A DNA stretch of 64,000 bases, taken from Clostridium sp. Lineage in GTDB: Bacteria; Cyanobacteriota; Vampirovibrionia; Gastranaerophilales; Gastranaerophilaceae. Under the pieces are notes generated by a model that saw only the letters and a program-made list of their open reading frames with translations, searched no databases and was not told the origin of the DNA. The stretch spans positions 101,909 through 165,908 of the forward strand of contig JAHALR010000010.1 of assembly GCA_018362895.1 (NCBI GenBank). Reading direction: 5' to 3'. Position 1 is the first letter of the stretch. The number at the start of each line of letters is the position of its first letter. The translations under genes and the position numbers were made by a program. This document shows positions 40,932-50,872 of this stretch, piece by piece.

Positions 40932-42719
40932 ATGTCTCAAAATATCCCGAATATTCCTATTTATAATAGAAATCAATACACTCAGCAGCAAAATCCTAAT
41001 TTTGCAGCCGGTAATAATATTTCAAACGGTGCAGCAATAGAGAATAACCCTCTTGTAAAAACTGCTGAAAAAGCAAAAGATAACTCAACAGCAATTGCGT
41101 TGGGAGGTGTTGCAGCAACAGGCGGACTTCTTGCTGCTTCTGAATATCTCAACAGAGGTCTTCAGGGAGATTACAACAAATCATTTTTAGGCATTATAGA
41201 AAATAAACTCAATAATATTGAAAATACAAATAAATATGTCTCAAAAGCCACTGAATATCTAAAAAAAGGTATTAAAGCCGTTGACAAATTTACTGATAAA
41301 TTTGAATTTTTCAAGACTTTAAAATACAAACCCAGTTTGGGTGGTCCACAGGTACAGTCACAGGCAGCTGGTGCAATGGGCCAGCTTTCTTCAAGAGCTG
41401 TTGAAATATTGAAAAAATACGCTGATGCAGCTAAAAAAGACAGCACTTTGCTTACCAGCGCACAATTATCAAACCTGAATAACTTTATTTCAACTGTTGA
41501 AAAAACACCCCACCTACATACAAATGATATTATCAATTTTATAAATAACAGCGGTCTTAAACTTGATAAAACTTTTGTAAAACCAACAAAGTGGAGTTTT
41601 GGTCTTCTCAAAAACAAAAATAATTTAAAAGAGATTTTAAATAAATATAAATTGATTAACAATTACAAAACTTCCGGCAAACTCGGTTCACGTGTTGCAG
41701 GATATATGTTTAGAGGTGCCGAAGCACTGACAAACGGTCTTTTGTCGGGAAAAGGCTCTGTTTTAATGCAGGGTATCTGGATAGCAATGTCATTGAGCGA
41801 AGGAATGAAAGCTGAAAAAGGAGAAAAATTCCAAACTTTTGCAGCCTCACTTGCTGATTTAATGGCAATGACAGCAGCAGTCGGACTTCAAATGAGAGTC
41901 ATGAACCACGCTGCCGGCATGAAATTCATCGGAATGAGCCAGGCTAACTATAAAAAATATCAATTAGCAATGCAAAAAATTAATGAAGCGGCGAAAGCAG
42001 GCGATTCAGCAACATACAATGCATTAAAAACACAAATTAAAAACCTTAAAAACTATAAAGTAAAATGGTATCAAAAACCAATAAAATGGCTAGGCAATAT
42101 TTTAAGCTTCGGCAGACTAAGAGAAACAATTAAACCTCTTAAAACAGGAACAGCAGGAGGCTTCTTTAAGAAAATTCCATACGGATTAAAAGTAGGTCTC
42201 GGCTATGTCGGCAGGGCAGCTATTGTAATGGGAATAATCATTCCTTTGTTTCAAAAACTTGCAAGAGGTTTTTCTCATACAATATTCGGTAAACCAGCCA
42301 AAACAATTGAAAGAGATAAATTAAAAGAACAAGAAGCTGAAAAAGAAACAGAAACTGCGCAAAATGAAACTATAAATCAACAAAAACAAATGAGCGCACC
42401 ACAATCCATCCAAAAACCTGTACAACCACAACAGCAGACTCCCCAAGCAAAACCTGGAAACCTTGTAGAAAAAATGAACAATTTACACAATAATTCCGTT
42501 CAAAGTCCAATTGGCGCACAATCAATAACACCGGAACAGCCAATCGCATCCGGTGAATTAAAATCACCCGATTCAAAAATAAAAAGAACATATATACCCA
42601 ACCCAATACTCGGACCAGAAGCGGCAATTAACCCTGCATCAAGTAGAGCAGCCGAAATAGACAGAATTTGGAGACAAGCTGATATGGCAGAAGCCCAAGC
42701 TCACAAATTAGGTGTATAA
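40932..42719 (+). CDS. Large lineage-specific protein, 595 aa
   Basis: Unrecognised. The N-terminal 45 residues are Asn/Gln-rich (NPNFAAGNNISNGAAIENNP). Hydrophobic helices occur at about 52-72 (STAIALGGVAATGGLLAASE), around 265-300 and at about 430-450 (GYVGRAAIVMGIIIPLFQKL). The body is basic and helical. The last 130 residues are Gln/Pro/Glu-rich and disordered, ending NPASSRAAEIDRIWRQADMA. No cleavable signal peptide is present. The mix of glycine-rich hydrophobic helices and long disordered ends resembles the 260-residue protein at 44821. It starts the block of three unusual genes. Confidence 0.8.
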   Translation: MSQNIPNIPIYNRNQYTQQQNPNFAAGNNISNGAAIENNPLVKTAEKAKDNSTAIALGGVAATGGLLAASEYLNRGLQGDYNKSFLGIIENKLNNIENTNKYVSKATEYLKKGIKAVDKFTDKFEFFKTLKYKPSLGGPQVQSQAAGAMGQLSSRAVEILKKYADAAKKDSTLLTSAQLSNLNNFISTVEKTPHLHTNDIINFINNSGLKLDKTFVKPTKWSFGLLKNKNNLKEILNKYKLINNYKTSGKLGSRVAGYMFRGAEALTNGLLSGKGSVLMQGIWIAMSLSEGMKAEKGEKFQTFAASLADLMAMTAAVGLQMRVMNHAAGMKFIGMSQANYKKYQLAMQKINEAAKAGDSATYNALKTQIKNLKNYKVKWYQKPIKWLGNILSFGRLRETIKPLKTGTAGGFFKKIPYGLKVGLGYVGRAAIVMGIIIPLFQKLARGFSHTIFGKPAKTIERDKLKEQEAEKETETAQNETINQQKQMSAPQSIQKPVQPQQQTPQAKPGNLVEKMNNLHNNSVQSPIGAQSITPEQPIASGELKSPDSKIKRTYIPNPILGPEAAINPASSRAAEIDRIWRQADMAEAQAHKLGV

Positions 42720-42736
42720 AAGACAAAAATAACCCA

Positions 42737-42777
42737 AACGCCCTGTGGATAAATGACACAGGGCGTTACATTTCTTT
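42737..42777 (+). terminator. Intrinsic terminator after the 595-residue gene
   Basis: Eleven-base arms AACGCCCTGTG (42737-42747) and CACAGGGCGTT (42757-42767) form a perfect GC-rich stem, followed by an interrupted T-run. Confidence 0.8.
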
Positions 42778-42880
42778 ACAAACTATAAATATAAAGCAAT
42801 TTAATACTAAAAATATACTTTATATATATAAACCATTGTATTTATAGAGAGAATTCAGAGAGACAAAGGAACAAGCAGAG

Positions 42881-44695
42881 ATGAGCTATATTAGTGATAG
42901 TTCAAAAGTAAAAGAAAGAATTATAAGTCCTTATGAATCACAAACATCAGAAGATGTTAAAAAGGACAATAAATCTTCTATTCAAATTTTTAACTCTGCA
43001 ACAAGTGCCCCACAGGACGAAACAGTAAAACAAGAAACAATACCTGACAATATTGATACAAAGGCATTATTAAAAAAATATAAAAAAGATCCCGCGGCAA
43101 TACTTGATGAGCTGGGAATATTCAATGAAGAACAAAGAAAACAACTCTCAGAAATGTTATCTGACAAAAAAGATTTAAAATCCTTTTTGGAAATAATTGA
43201 AAAGGATGGCTTAAAAAGTGATGACATAGTAGCAGCAATGAAAAAAGTGAAAGAAAAGGCATCTTCAGGCTTTTTCAAACGTATAGGAAATGTTGTCAAA
43301 AAGGCATTTACAGATGGAATATCGGAAGCCGTAAGCTTAGCCAAAAGTGAAAAGGTATACTATTCCGATAAATTATCCGGCAATATGGAAGAAATTCGAG
43401 AAAAAAGATCAGACTTCAGCTCGGAAGGACTGGTCAATGTTGCTGACAAAATAATTGAAAATGAAGAAATAAAAGAGCCAACCATGCACTTTGTTGAAAA
43501 AGAAGAAATTGCAGGCAAAAAACTTTATAATGAAGAATCAGTGCTTCAGGCAGTAAACATAATGTCTGAAAAACCACAAGATGCAATTGAATTCCGAGAC
43601 AATGCAATAGAATTAGAATCAATAAAAGATGAGAACGGACACATTAAATATAACGGCACAACTATCATAAATGTCGATGAAAAAATGATTGATAACAAAG
43701 ATTTAAAATCAACAATGCTAAAAACTGCCAAAAAATCGGATATGAATGATGATTATTTGATTGGAATTACAGATAATCTTGTCACAAATCCTGAAATGAA
43801 GCACGCAATTGAAAAATTTCTCGGCTGTAAAGATAAAAACGGAAAAGACAGATTTAGTGCAGATAATATTTTTTCACAATCGAACTACATGGTAGACAAA
43901 AATAATGACAAAATTAACGAATATCTAGAAAATACAATTAATCTTGTTAAACATGAAAAGCTTAGTGGAGATAATATTGTAACAATATCAGGAAATATTA
44001 CTGATAATCCGTCAATAAAAAATCTTGTGCTTGAAAAATTGAATAATAGCAACTATTCAGGAAATGATATTGCAGAATATTCGACAAATCAGAATACAAG
44101 AAGCACAACAGAATCTTATACATTCAATACTCCATCCGAAAGCAATATGACAAATCCGGTAAGAGAAACTGCATCAAGAAAATATAACGAAGCTGCCAAC
44201 AATTTGACAAATACGAAAAACAATACAACTGAAGCAAATATCAAACAAGAAAAAGTATATACAAGACAAGAAATATCTCAGTTCTTGTACCGTCGGCTCG
44301 GAACAGTAGGTGACTTATTACTTACTAAAGTAGAAAATAACCCATCAATAATACCTATGCTGAAGAAGTACGGAGGTAACAAAGCTTTAATTGAGGCTTT
44401 GTTGAAAAACCCTGACAGCTTAAACAAAATAACAAGTATATCCTCTTCTATTACAACAGATCAGCTTGCTGAATTTGTTCAACTATGTACAAGCTCGGAA
44501 AAAACAGAAACTATCGCAAAACTCATACAGGACTTCGGTCCGCAAAAAGCACTGCTTCTTGCACAAAAAAGTGAAATGGCACAAAACCAAAATGATATCA
44601 AAGATATTTTAGATACAAACACTTTAAGACTCGAAGACAAAAAAGAACAGATACAAAATGTTCTTGTGAATGGAACAAAACCGTCCAAAGGATAA
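42881..44695 (+). CDS. Lineage-specific tandem-repeat protein, 604 aa
   Basis: Unrecognised. After a polar N-terminus and a helical segment (ALLKKYKKDPAAILDELGIF), residues about 185-400 contain roughly six degenerate repeats of 30-40 residues. Each has a form like hxxxxxIhxNxxhKxxhhxhh...GxxI; examples are VADKIIENEEIKEPTMHFVE, ITDNLVTNPEMKHAIEKFLG and ISGNITDNPSIKNLVLEKLN. A Ser/Thr/Asn-rich linker follows (around residue 400-460), then a helical C-terminus (FLYRRLGTVGDLLLTKVENN). No signal peptide or membrane segment is visible. A tRNA gene lies ten bases beyond its stop on the other strand. The repeats suggest a protein-binding solenoid. Confidence 0.8.
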   Translation: MSYISDSSKVKERIISPYESQTSEDVKKDNKSSIQIFNSATSAPQDETVKQETIPDNIDTKALLKKYKKDPAAILDELGIFNEEQRKQLSEMLSDKKDLKSFLEIIEKDGLKSDDIVAAMKKVKEKASSGFFKRIGNVVKKAFTDGISEAVSLAKSEKVYYSDKLSGNMEEIREKRSDFSSEGLVNVADKIIENEEIKEPTMHFVEKEEIAGKKLYNEESVLQAVNIMSEKPQDAIEFRDNAIELESIKDENGHIKYNGTTIINVDEKMIDNKDLKSTMLKTAKKSDMNDDYLIGITDNLVTNPEMKHAIEKFLGCKDKNGKDRFSADNIFSQSNYMVDKNNDKINEYLENTINLVKHEKLSGDNIVTISGNITDNPSIKNLVLEKLNNSNYSGNDIAEYSTNQNTRSTTESYTFNTPSESNMTNPVRETASRKYNEAANNLTNTKNNTTEANIKQEKVYTRQEISQFLYRRLGTVGDLLLTKVENNPSIIPMLKKYGGNKALIEALLKNPDSLNKITSISSSITTDQLAEFVQLCTSSEKTETIAKLIQDFGPQKALLLAQKSEMAQNQNDIKDILDTNTLRLEDKKEQIQNVLVNGTKPSKG

Positions 44696-44704
44696 ATTTT
44701 AAAA

Positions 44705-44776
<72 letters not shown>

Positions 44777-44820
44777 GTGACGACTTTGTATATATAAAAT
44801 ATCATCTACATAAATAACGG

Positions 44821-45603
44821 TCAAGTAGTTTTGTTATTTATGTAACTAAGAAGGGCATATCTAACAAAGACATTTTCTCTTTGCTTTTTTGCTTCATTGT
44901 GAACCCTACAAAAAGCAGCTATTGATATAGCAGGAGCAAGCAGTAAAGCTGTTGTCTTTGCTACTGGCTTATAATAGGGCTTTTTAGAAACATATTTTTC
45001 AAAAGGTTTAACAATTTTTTTATTAAAAACGGAAAAATCCAACGTTCTTTTAATTGGTTTAAGCAGTTTTGTATTAATTTTTTGGGCAGTGTCCGGGAAA
45101 ACCTTATACAAAAGCGATTTTGTTTTGTTTTTCATAGAAAAAGCAGTTGTCATAGCCGCATAAAATGCAGCAGCATCAACGCCTATGGCAGCTGCTCTAT
45201 TTTTTTTATCAAAATTATCAAGAGTTTCAGCATGCTTGTTCACAAATTTTTTAAGACCAATAACAGCTGCACCCGAAGCAAAAACCAATCCCCACTTGCC
45301 CATAGTTCTTGCAGATTTAAACACTTTTTGAGAAAGGGAACCCGATTCCGCTATGCCCGAAAAAAGAGAATCAACAACTGGCACACCAACAATAATGGTT
45401 TTTAAAGAATTTTTCACTACTTTATTTAAAATTTTGTTTGGCTGAGCTGAAGCAAGTTCATAAATTTCTTCAGAAGATAACTTCTGAGAAGAAGAATCAT
45501 CAATGGCATGCTTATTAAACATATTTTCTGTACCGTGAAAGTTTCTCAAATTATTTTGAGTTTTAAAAATGGTAGAGCTGTTATTTATTTTAGAAATAGA
45601 CAT
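44821..45603 (-). CDS. Lineage-specific protein with hydrophobic helices, 260 aa
   Basis: Unrecognised. A polar N-terminus of about 60 residues leads to a series of hydrophobic, glycine/alanine-rich segments: TIIVGVPVVDSLFSGIAE, WGLVFASGAAVIGLKKF, AAIGVDAAAFYAAMTTAFS and TTALLLAPAISIAAFCRV. These are separated by basic stretches (LLKPIKRTLDFS, KKPYYKPVAK). There is no signal peptide. Composition and layout recall the 595-residue protein at 40932. It is transcribed towards the tRNA gene and away from mtaB. Confidence 0.75.
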   Translation of the reverse strand: MSISKINNSSTIFKTQNNLRNFHGTENMFNKHAIDDSSSQKLSSEEIYELASAQPNKILNKVVKNSLKTIIVGVPVVDSLFSGIAESGSLSQKVFKSARTMGKWGLVFASGAAVIGLKKFVNKHAETLDNFDKKNRAAAIGVDAAAFYAAMTTAFSMKNKTKSLLYKVFPDTAQKINTKLLKPIKRTLDFSVFNKKIVKPFEKYVSKKPYYKPVAKTTALLLAPAISIAAFCRVHNEAKKQRENVFVRYALLSYINNKTT

Positions 45604-45684
45604 GCCATTTTATCCTATGTAAAAATTATACTACAAATATAATTTTTTGTTTATAGAAATATTTTGTGCTAATTAATAAGTAAT

Positions 45685-46974
45685 ATGAAAAAATTTATAT
45701 TAAAAACACACGGCTGCAAATCAAATCAACTTGAATCTGCTGTAATAAAAGAAAAATTACTTGAATATGGATTTGAAATAAGCACAAACATTGAAGAAGC
45801 AGACTATTTCATTTTGAATTCATGCTCAGTAACTGAAAATGCTGACAATGAAGCATTGAGAACAGTACGTCATGCAAAAAATAAAAATGAAAATATTATA
45901 ACTGTTTTAACAGGTTGTTGTGCTCAACTCAATGCAGAAAAACTTTTAAATTTACCATTTATTGATATTATCCTTGGAAACAACGATAAATTTGAAATAG
46001 TTAAAGCAATTTCAGAATTTAAAAGCAGTGTTAATGATATATTTGAAGTTTCTCACTTCAACAATCAGCCTGTACACAATTATTTCAATACAAGAGGTTA
46101 TCTCAAAATTCAAGACGGCTGCAACAATTATTGCAGTTATTGCACCATACCTCTGGCAAGAGGAAAAAGCAGAAGCAACACGATTGATAATATAATTAAA
46201 CAGATTCATGACTACACAGATTCAGGAATAAAAGAAGTCGTCTTAACAGGAATTCATATAGGACAATGGGGAGAAGACTTTGATTCAAAACAAAGTCTAA
46301 AAGACCTTTTATCTGCCATAGAAAATACCGACATAAAAAGATACAGACTAGGTTCTTTGAATACACTCGAAATAGATGACGAACTCCTTAACTTTTTATC
46401 ATCATCAAAAAAATTCTGCCCCCACTTTCATTTGTCTTTGCAGTCACTTAATGACAATATTTTAAAATTAATGAACAGACACTATGATGCCAAAAGCTGT
46501 CTTGATCTAATGGAAAAAATTGAAAAGAAATTCGATTTGCCTTTCATAGGAAGTGATATTATTATTGGATTTCCTGGAGAAACAGAAGAGGATTTCAACA
46601 AAACCTTGGAAAATGTTAAAATCTCACAACTCTCCAATATACATGTTTTTCCTTATTCAATCAGAAAAAACACAAAAGCAGCAGAAATGTCGGATCAAAT
46701 TTCAGAAAAAGAAAAACAAAAAAGAGCAGCCATATTACATGAAGAAGCACTAAAAAAAATAAATAATTTTAAAGAAAAAAATATAGGTTCACTCGCAGAA
46801 GTTTTGATAGAAAAGAGACCTGACAAAAGAACAAATTTACTTAAGGGTGTTACAAAAAATTATTTAAACGTTTTGATAAACTCACATGACAAAAATCTTT
46901 TAAACAATATTGCGACAGTAAAGCTTCTTAACATTGAAAAAGACACGGGAATGCTGATTGCAGAACTTGTATAG
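45685..46974 (+). CDS. mtaB: tRNA t6A37 methylthiotransferase, MtaB type
   Basis: Radical SAM enzyme adding a methylthio group to t6A37 of tRNAs. The 429-residue protein has the N-terminal UPF0004 domain with three cluster cysteines (THGCKSNQ, LNSCSVT, TGCCAQ), the radical SAM motif DGCNNYCSYCTIPLARG (Cys-x3-Cys-x2-Cys), IIGFPGETEEDFNKTL, and a short C-terminal TRAM-like region. The HGCKxNQxE start and TIPxARGxxRS are more MtaB-like than MiaB-like. No Shine-Dalgarno sequence is visible before the ATG. Confidence 0.9.
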   Translation: MKKFILKTHGCKSNQLESAVIKEKLLEYGFEISTNIEEADYFILNSCSVTENADNEALRTVRHAKNKNENIITVLTGCCAQLNAEKLLNLPFIDIILGNNDKFEIVKAISEFKSSVNDIFEVSHFNNQPVHNYFNTRGYLKIQDGCNNYCSYCTIPLARGKSRSNTIDNIIKQIHDYTDSGIKEVVLTGIHIGQWGEDFDSKQSLKDLLSAIENTDIKRYRLGSLNTLEIDDELLNFLSSSKKFCPHFHLSLQSLNDNILKLMNRHYDAKSCLDLMEKIEKKFDLPFIGSDIIIGFPGETEEDFNKTLENVKISQLSNIHVFPYSIRKNTKAAEMSDQISEKEKQKRAAILHEEALKKINNFKEKNIGSLAEVLIEKRPDKRTNLLKGVTKNYLNVLINSHDKNLLNNIATVKLLNIEKDTGMLIAELV

Positions 46975-47004
46975 CTTGTGTCAGCCACGCTGATTGTTTT
47001 GTAA

Positions 47005-47010
47005 TATAAT
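47005..47010 (+). promoter_or_regulatory. TATAAT box six bases before the nitrilase start codon
   Basis: Perfect -10 hexamer, then CAAAGA, then ATG; no clear -35 box and no Shine-Dalgarno sequence, consistent with a leaderless message. Confidence 0.4.
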
Positions 47011-47016
47011 CAAAGA

Positions 47017-47847
47017 ATGAAACTTAAGGTATTAATATTACAAAATAATGCAATAATAGGCAATAAACAAGCAACAATTGAAAATGCCTATAAACTGTTA
47101 GCCCCATTCAAAAACGAAACTCCTGACTTAATTATTTTTCCAGAAGTCTGGTCAATCGGATGGTATTGCAAAAATTTCCCACAGGAATCAGAAATTATTG
47201 AGACATCAGAAACAATAGATTTTCTAAAAAATACTGCTTTGGATTTTAAAAGCACAGTGATTGGCGGCTCATTTATTCAAAAAAAAGAAAATACTTTTAA
47301 AAACACATGTCCTGTAATAAATAAAGAAGGCAAACTTATTGCAACATATGATAAAATGCATCTTTTTTCTCATAAAGGCTCTGAGGAAAATAAATATATT
47401 TCAACCGGAAATGAATTAAAAATTCTAAACCTTGGCTTTACCAAAATAGGGTTGACAATTTGTTATGATATTAGATTTCCGGAAATATACAGACAATATT
47501 CAAAACATGGCGTAGAAATTTTTGTCAATGCAGCAGCATGGTCAAACAAAAAACTTGAACACTGGAACATTATGCACAGATCAAGAGCAATAGAAAACCA
47601 GTGTTTTATGATAACAGCTGACCAAACAGGAAAAATCACCGATGATGAATATAATCTTGGTCATTCTATGCTTATAAATCCCTGGGGAGACATAGATGCT
47701 TGCATGGGAGAAGAAGAAGGCTGTATAATAACTGAATTTGATACAGATGATGTGAAGAATTTAAGAAAAGAATTCCCGCTCATCTCTGACAGAAGAGATT
47801 TATCTTTCGATTCTTTTAAAATAAAGGAGATTAAATTATATGAATAG
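47017..47847 (+). CDS. Carbon-nitrogen hydrolase (nitrilase superfamily, omega-amidase-like)
   Basis: A 276-residue cytoplasmic amidase. The catalytic triad is visible as Glu in FPEVWSIGW, Lys in YDKMHLFSHKG and Cys in LTICYDIRFPE. The N-terminal start (KVLILQNNAIIGNKQATIEN) and the length match the Nit/omega-amidase branch, which can deamidate ketoglutaramate-like compounds as metabolite repair, though substrate is not certain. It overlaps the following dacB gene by 8 bases. Confidence 0.85.
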   Translation: MKLKVLILQNNAIIGNKQATIENAYKLLAPFKNETPDLIIFPEVWSIGWYCKNFPQESEIIETSETIDFLKNTALDFKSTVIGGSFIQKKENTFKNTCPVINKEGKLIATYDKMHLFSHKGSEENKYISTGNELKILNLGFTKIGLTICYDIRFPEIYRQYSKHGVEIFVNAAAWSNKKLEHWNIMHRSRAIENQCFMITADQTGKITDDEYNLGHSMLINPWGDIDACMGEEEGCIITEFDTDDVKNLRKEFPLISDRRDLSFDSFKIKEIKLYE

Positions 47848-49189
47848 AATAAAAACATTAATCATAACGGCTGTAATATTTATCTTTACAGCAATACCAT
47901 CAGAATCTTCTTCTCTGGATTCTTTGATTCAAAAATCAGACATCAATAAAACCTCAACAATTGCAGTTTCCGTTAAAGATGTAAAAACAGGAAAAATTGT
48001 TTACCAATACAACGAACATAAATTAATGAATCCTGCTTCAGCACAAAAAGTCTTTACAATGAGAAGTGCTTATAACCAACTCGGAAAAGATTACACTTTC
48101 AAAACAACTGCATATATTGATAAAAACAGCAATTTATATATAAAACTGGGAGCAGATCCGTCTTTAACAACTGCATCGTTGAAAAATCTTTTAACCGCAG
48201 TAAAAGAAAAATACAATAAACCAATAAAAGATATTGTATTAGATGGAACAATTATCGATAACAAACAATGGGGAACAGGATGGATGTGGGATGATGATGC
48301 AAATCCTTACCTCCCCAAATATTCACCTTTTTCAGTAAACGAAAACAAAATTGATATAGTAATTCAGCCCGGCAAAAACGGAAGAATACCTGAAATCAAG
48401 AATAAAAGCTCATATTCTTTAATGTTTGTTAATATGTTGAAAAACGGAACAACAGATTCTCTTTCATTTGAACGCCAACCTTGGTTAACATCTGACATGA
48501 CATATATCCAAGGCACAATAAAAAATACAATTAAACAGAAACTGCCTGTTGATTCCCCGGAAAGACATTTTAACGAAATATTGAAACAGGCAATGGCTTC
48601 TTCAAAGCTAAAATTCACTGGCAGCATAAAATATGCACCTGTACAATCAGGCGCACAAAAAATTGCTGAAATAAACAGTGTTCGCCTGTCTGAATTAGTA
48701 GCAACAACACTAAAAAACAGCAATAACTTCTATTCCGAAATGATATTCAAAAAAGCAGCCTCAGAATATTCCAAAAAACAAGGCTCAACAGAAGATGCAA
48801 TCGAAATGTTTAACAAATATTATTCTGACATTAAAAGTGAAAAACCTGTTATCGCCGATGCCTGCGGGATATCACGAAATGACCTCATTAGTGCAGACTG
48901 GATGACAGAAGCATTGAACAAGCTTTATAAAGATAAAGACTTTGATGATTTTGCAACACTTTTACCCAAGCCGATTGAAGGAACTTTGTCGGACAGGTTG
49001 CTTGATATAAGTCTCAAATTGAGAGCCAAAACTGGCACTGCAAGTGGAATTAGTTCTATAACAGGATATATTGATACAAAATCAGGAAAAAAATATAGTT
49101 TTGCAATTTTGATACAAAATTTTTCACAACCTGTTATAAATATCAAAAAATTCGAAGACTTAATTATTCGTGAAATTTATAAGATGTAA
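47840..49189 (+). CDS. dacB: D-alanyl-D-alanine carboxypeptidase/endopeptidase (PBP4, peptidase S13)
   Basis: Periplasmic class C penicillin-binding protein trimming or cleaving peptidoglycan cross-links. It has a signal sequence (IKTLIITAVIFIFTAIP) and 449 residues. The active-site set is SAQK in NPASAQKVF (SxxK), SNN in KNSNNFYSEM (SxN), and KTG in RAKTGTASGISSITGY. The large inserted domain between SxxK and SxN is typical of S13. Its start overlaps the nitrilase stop, so both are on one transcript. Confidence 0.92.
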   Translation: MNRIKTLIITAVIFIFTAIPSESSSLDSLIQKSDINKTSTIAVSVKDVKTGKIVYQYNEHKLMNPASAQKVFTMRSAYNQLGKDYTFKTTAYIDKNSNLYIKLGADPSLTTASLKNLLTAVKEKYNKPIKDIVLDGTIIDNKQWGTGWMWDDDANPYLPKYSPFSVNENKIDIVIQPGKNGRIPEIKNKSSYSLMFVNMLKNGTTDSLSFERQPWLTSDMTYIQGTIKNTIKQKLPVDSPERHFNEILKQAMASSKLKFTGSIKYAPVQSGAQKIAEINSVRLSELVATTLKNSNNFYSEMIFKKAASEYSKKQGSTEDAIEMFNKYYSDIKSEKPVIADACGISRNDLISADWMTEALNKLYKDKDFDDFATLLPKPIEGTLSDRLLDISLKLRAKTGTASGISSITGYIDTKSGKKYSFAILIQNFSQPVINIKKFEDLIIREIYKM

Positions 49190-49302
49190 CTTTTTCAGTT
49201 AAATATATTAGGTCATTTCAAACAAAATAATATATAATAAAAATATTATAGTTGACTTATGTTAAATTATTATTAAAGGATAATAAAAAAGGATATAGAG
49301 GT

Positions 49303-50073
49303 ATGAAATTAAAAAATTTATTATTAGGTTTAGTTTTAACAGGTTTTACCGCTGTTCAGTTGGGCTGTTTTGCTGCACAAGTTTCTGACTCAACCATCAG
49401 AGTTCTTGTCAACAAATACAAAGCAGGAAACTATCTCGGATGTATCCAATTTTCAGATACAATATTGAAAGATAATCCATCCAATATTTTTGCCCTTTAT
49501 TATAAAGGGCTGGCATACTCTCAACTGGGAAAGAAAGAAGAAGCAATTGAAGCTCTTGAAAAAGTTAAAACATTAAATACTAATCCTCAACTCACCTCTT
49601 ATGCTGAAAGAGGACTTGCTTGCATCAATGGAACAGAAGCTTGCAAAGCTGAAGAAACTAGTGAAATGGATGCTTTTATAAAATCAAATAAATTTTATGA
49701 CAAAGCAGTACAATCAGAAGTTAATAAGAAAAGACTCGACAGAATCAAAGAAAATATTAACGATGAACTAAACCCGAAAAAATCTGATGCTTCAAATAAT
49801 ATGCCGACAAATGATGAAATAGCTAATGCAGTTAAAACTTTAGCTAAAGTTGGCATAAATCCTATGGCAAATCAATTAGCCGGTTTGTATCAAAACCCTG
49901 AAATGATGCAAATGAACATGCTGCTTGGAAACAATAATAATCAGAATAATTCTATGAATATGCTTCCACTTTTGATGATGAATCAAAATGGAAACCAAAA
50001 TATTTCACCAGAAATAATTCAAACAATGATGATGTCACAAATGGCACCGGAATTCGGAACAAATACTTATTAA
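49303..50073 (+). CDS. Exported TPR protein, Met/Asn-rich C-terminus
   Basis: I start it at 49303 (MKLKNLLLGLVLTGFTAVQL), giving a signal peptide with cleavage likely near CFAA; the cysteine context is a poor lipobox. Residues about 30-110 hold TPR-like repeats (YKAGNYLGCIQFSDTILKDN, FALYYKGLAYSQLGKKEEAI). The C-terminal half is Asn, Met and Gln-rich (NMLLGNNNNQNNSMNMLPLL). A longer reading from 49252 lacks support. It lies directly before fliW and csrA and may be part of the same transcript. Confidence 0.8.
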   Translation: MKLKNLLLGLVLTGFTAVQLGCFAAQVSDSTIRVLVNKYKAGNYLGCIQFSDTILKDNPSNIFALYYKGLAYSQLGKKEEAIEALEKVKTLNTNPQLTSYAERGLACINGTEACKAEETSEMDAFIKSNKFYDKAVQSEVNKKRLDRIKENINDELNPKKSDASNNMPTNDEIANAVKTLAKVGINPMANQLAGLYQNPEMMQMNMLLGNNNNQNNSMNMLPLLMMNQNGNQNISPEIIQTMMMSQMAPEFGTNTY

Positions 50074-50111
50074 ACAATATGCCTGTAAAGGCTAGGCTTG
50101 ACGAGGAGAGA

Positions 50112-50540
50112 ATGAATATAAAAACAATTAAATTCGGCGAGATAAATATAGATGAAAATCTTATATTTGATTTTGTTGAACCGGTTATAGGTTATGATAA
50201 CTTGAGCAAATTTGTACTTGTAGAACATTCAGAAAATTCTGCATTCAAATGGCTTCAATCAGTAGAAGATGCAGGTCTTGCTTTTCCTGTAACATCTCCT
50301 GCTTTTTTTGATATTGATTATCAATTTGAGATTCCAACGGAAAAAGCAGAAAAAATTAACTTAAATACGGTTGATTCTTTAATCTCCTTAAATATTGTAA
50401 CAATACCTCAAACAAACCCGAGACAAGCAACAATAAATCTGTTAGCCCCCATTATTATCAATGCAGCTAACAAACAGGGGATGCAGATAGTTTTGTCAAA
50501 TTCAAATTATCCTGTAAAATATCCTCTTTTCAAAGACTGA
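50112..50540 (+). CDS. fliW: Flagellar assembly factor FliW
   Basis: Binds CsrA and flagellin so that flagellin level controls its own translation. I start it at 50112 (MNIKTIKFGEINID) because GAGGAGAG lies just upstream; an earlier ATG at 50079 overlaps this site. Family features are FGEINIDENLIFDFVEPVIG, YDNLSKFVLVEH, FKWLQSVEDAGLAFPVTSP and RQATINLLAPIIINAANKQG. It is 44 bp before csrA, the standard FliW-CsrA pair. Confidence 0.93.
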   Translation: MNIKTIKFGEINIDENLIFDFVEPVIGYDNLSKFVLVEHSENSAFKWLQSVEDAGLAFPVTSPAFFDIDYQFEIPTEKAEKINLNTVDSLISLNIVTIPQTNPRQATINLLAPIIINAANKQGMQIVLSNSNYPVKYPLFKD

Positions 50541-50584
50541 TATGTATTTAGCAACATTATTAATTAGGGATTGGAGAGTATAAA

Positions 50585-50872
50585 ATGCTAGTATTAGCCA
50601 GAAAAGTAGGCGAAAAAATTATATTAAATGATGATATAGAGATTATTGTTCTCGATTCAAATCAGAATACTGTAAGAATAGGGATTAATGCTCCAAAGAA
50701 TGTATCAGTTTACAGAGAAGAACTCTATAAAGAAATCAAATCTGCCAACATTAGCAGCAATGACGTTTCAACAAATTCAATCAAAGAACTTCATGAACTT
50801 ATAAAAGAAAGAAAATCATCATTTGTTTCATCAAATTTTGACAATTTAACAAACAAACTTAACCATGAATAA
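50585..50872 (+). CDS. csrA: Carbon storage regulator CsrA
   Basis: RNA-binding translational regulator. The first 60 residues are canonical: MLVLARKVGEKIILNDDIEI, then VRIGINAPKNVSVYREELY containing the RNA-binding Arg and the FliW-contact region. At 95 residues it has an unusually long C-terminal extension (about residues 62-95, rich in Ser and Asn), a feature seen in FliW-regulated CsrA proteins. Its leader holds GGGATTGGAGAG, with two GGA motifs at the ribosome-binding site, consistent with possible autoregulation. It overlaps the TPR gene downstream by 8 bases. Confidence 0.95.
   Translation: MLVLARKVGEKIILNDDIEIIVLDSNQNTVRIGINAPKNVSVYREELYKEIKSANISSNDVSTNSIKELHELIKERKSSFVSSNFDNLTNKLNHE

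Noticed and set aside
49252..49302. Longer N-terminus for the exported TPR protein
   Set aside because: The extra 17 residues are polar and would sit before the signal peptide, spoiling export.
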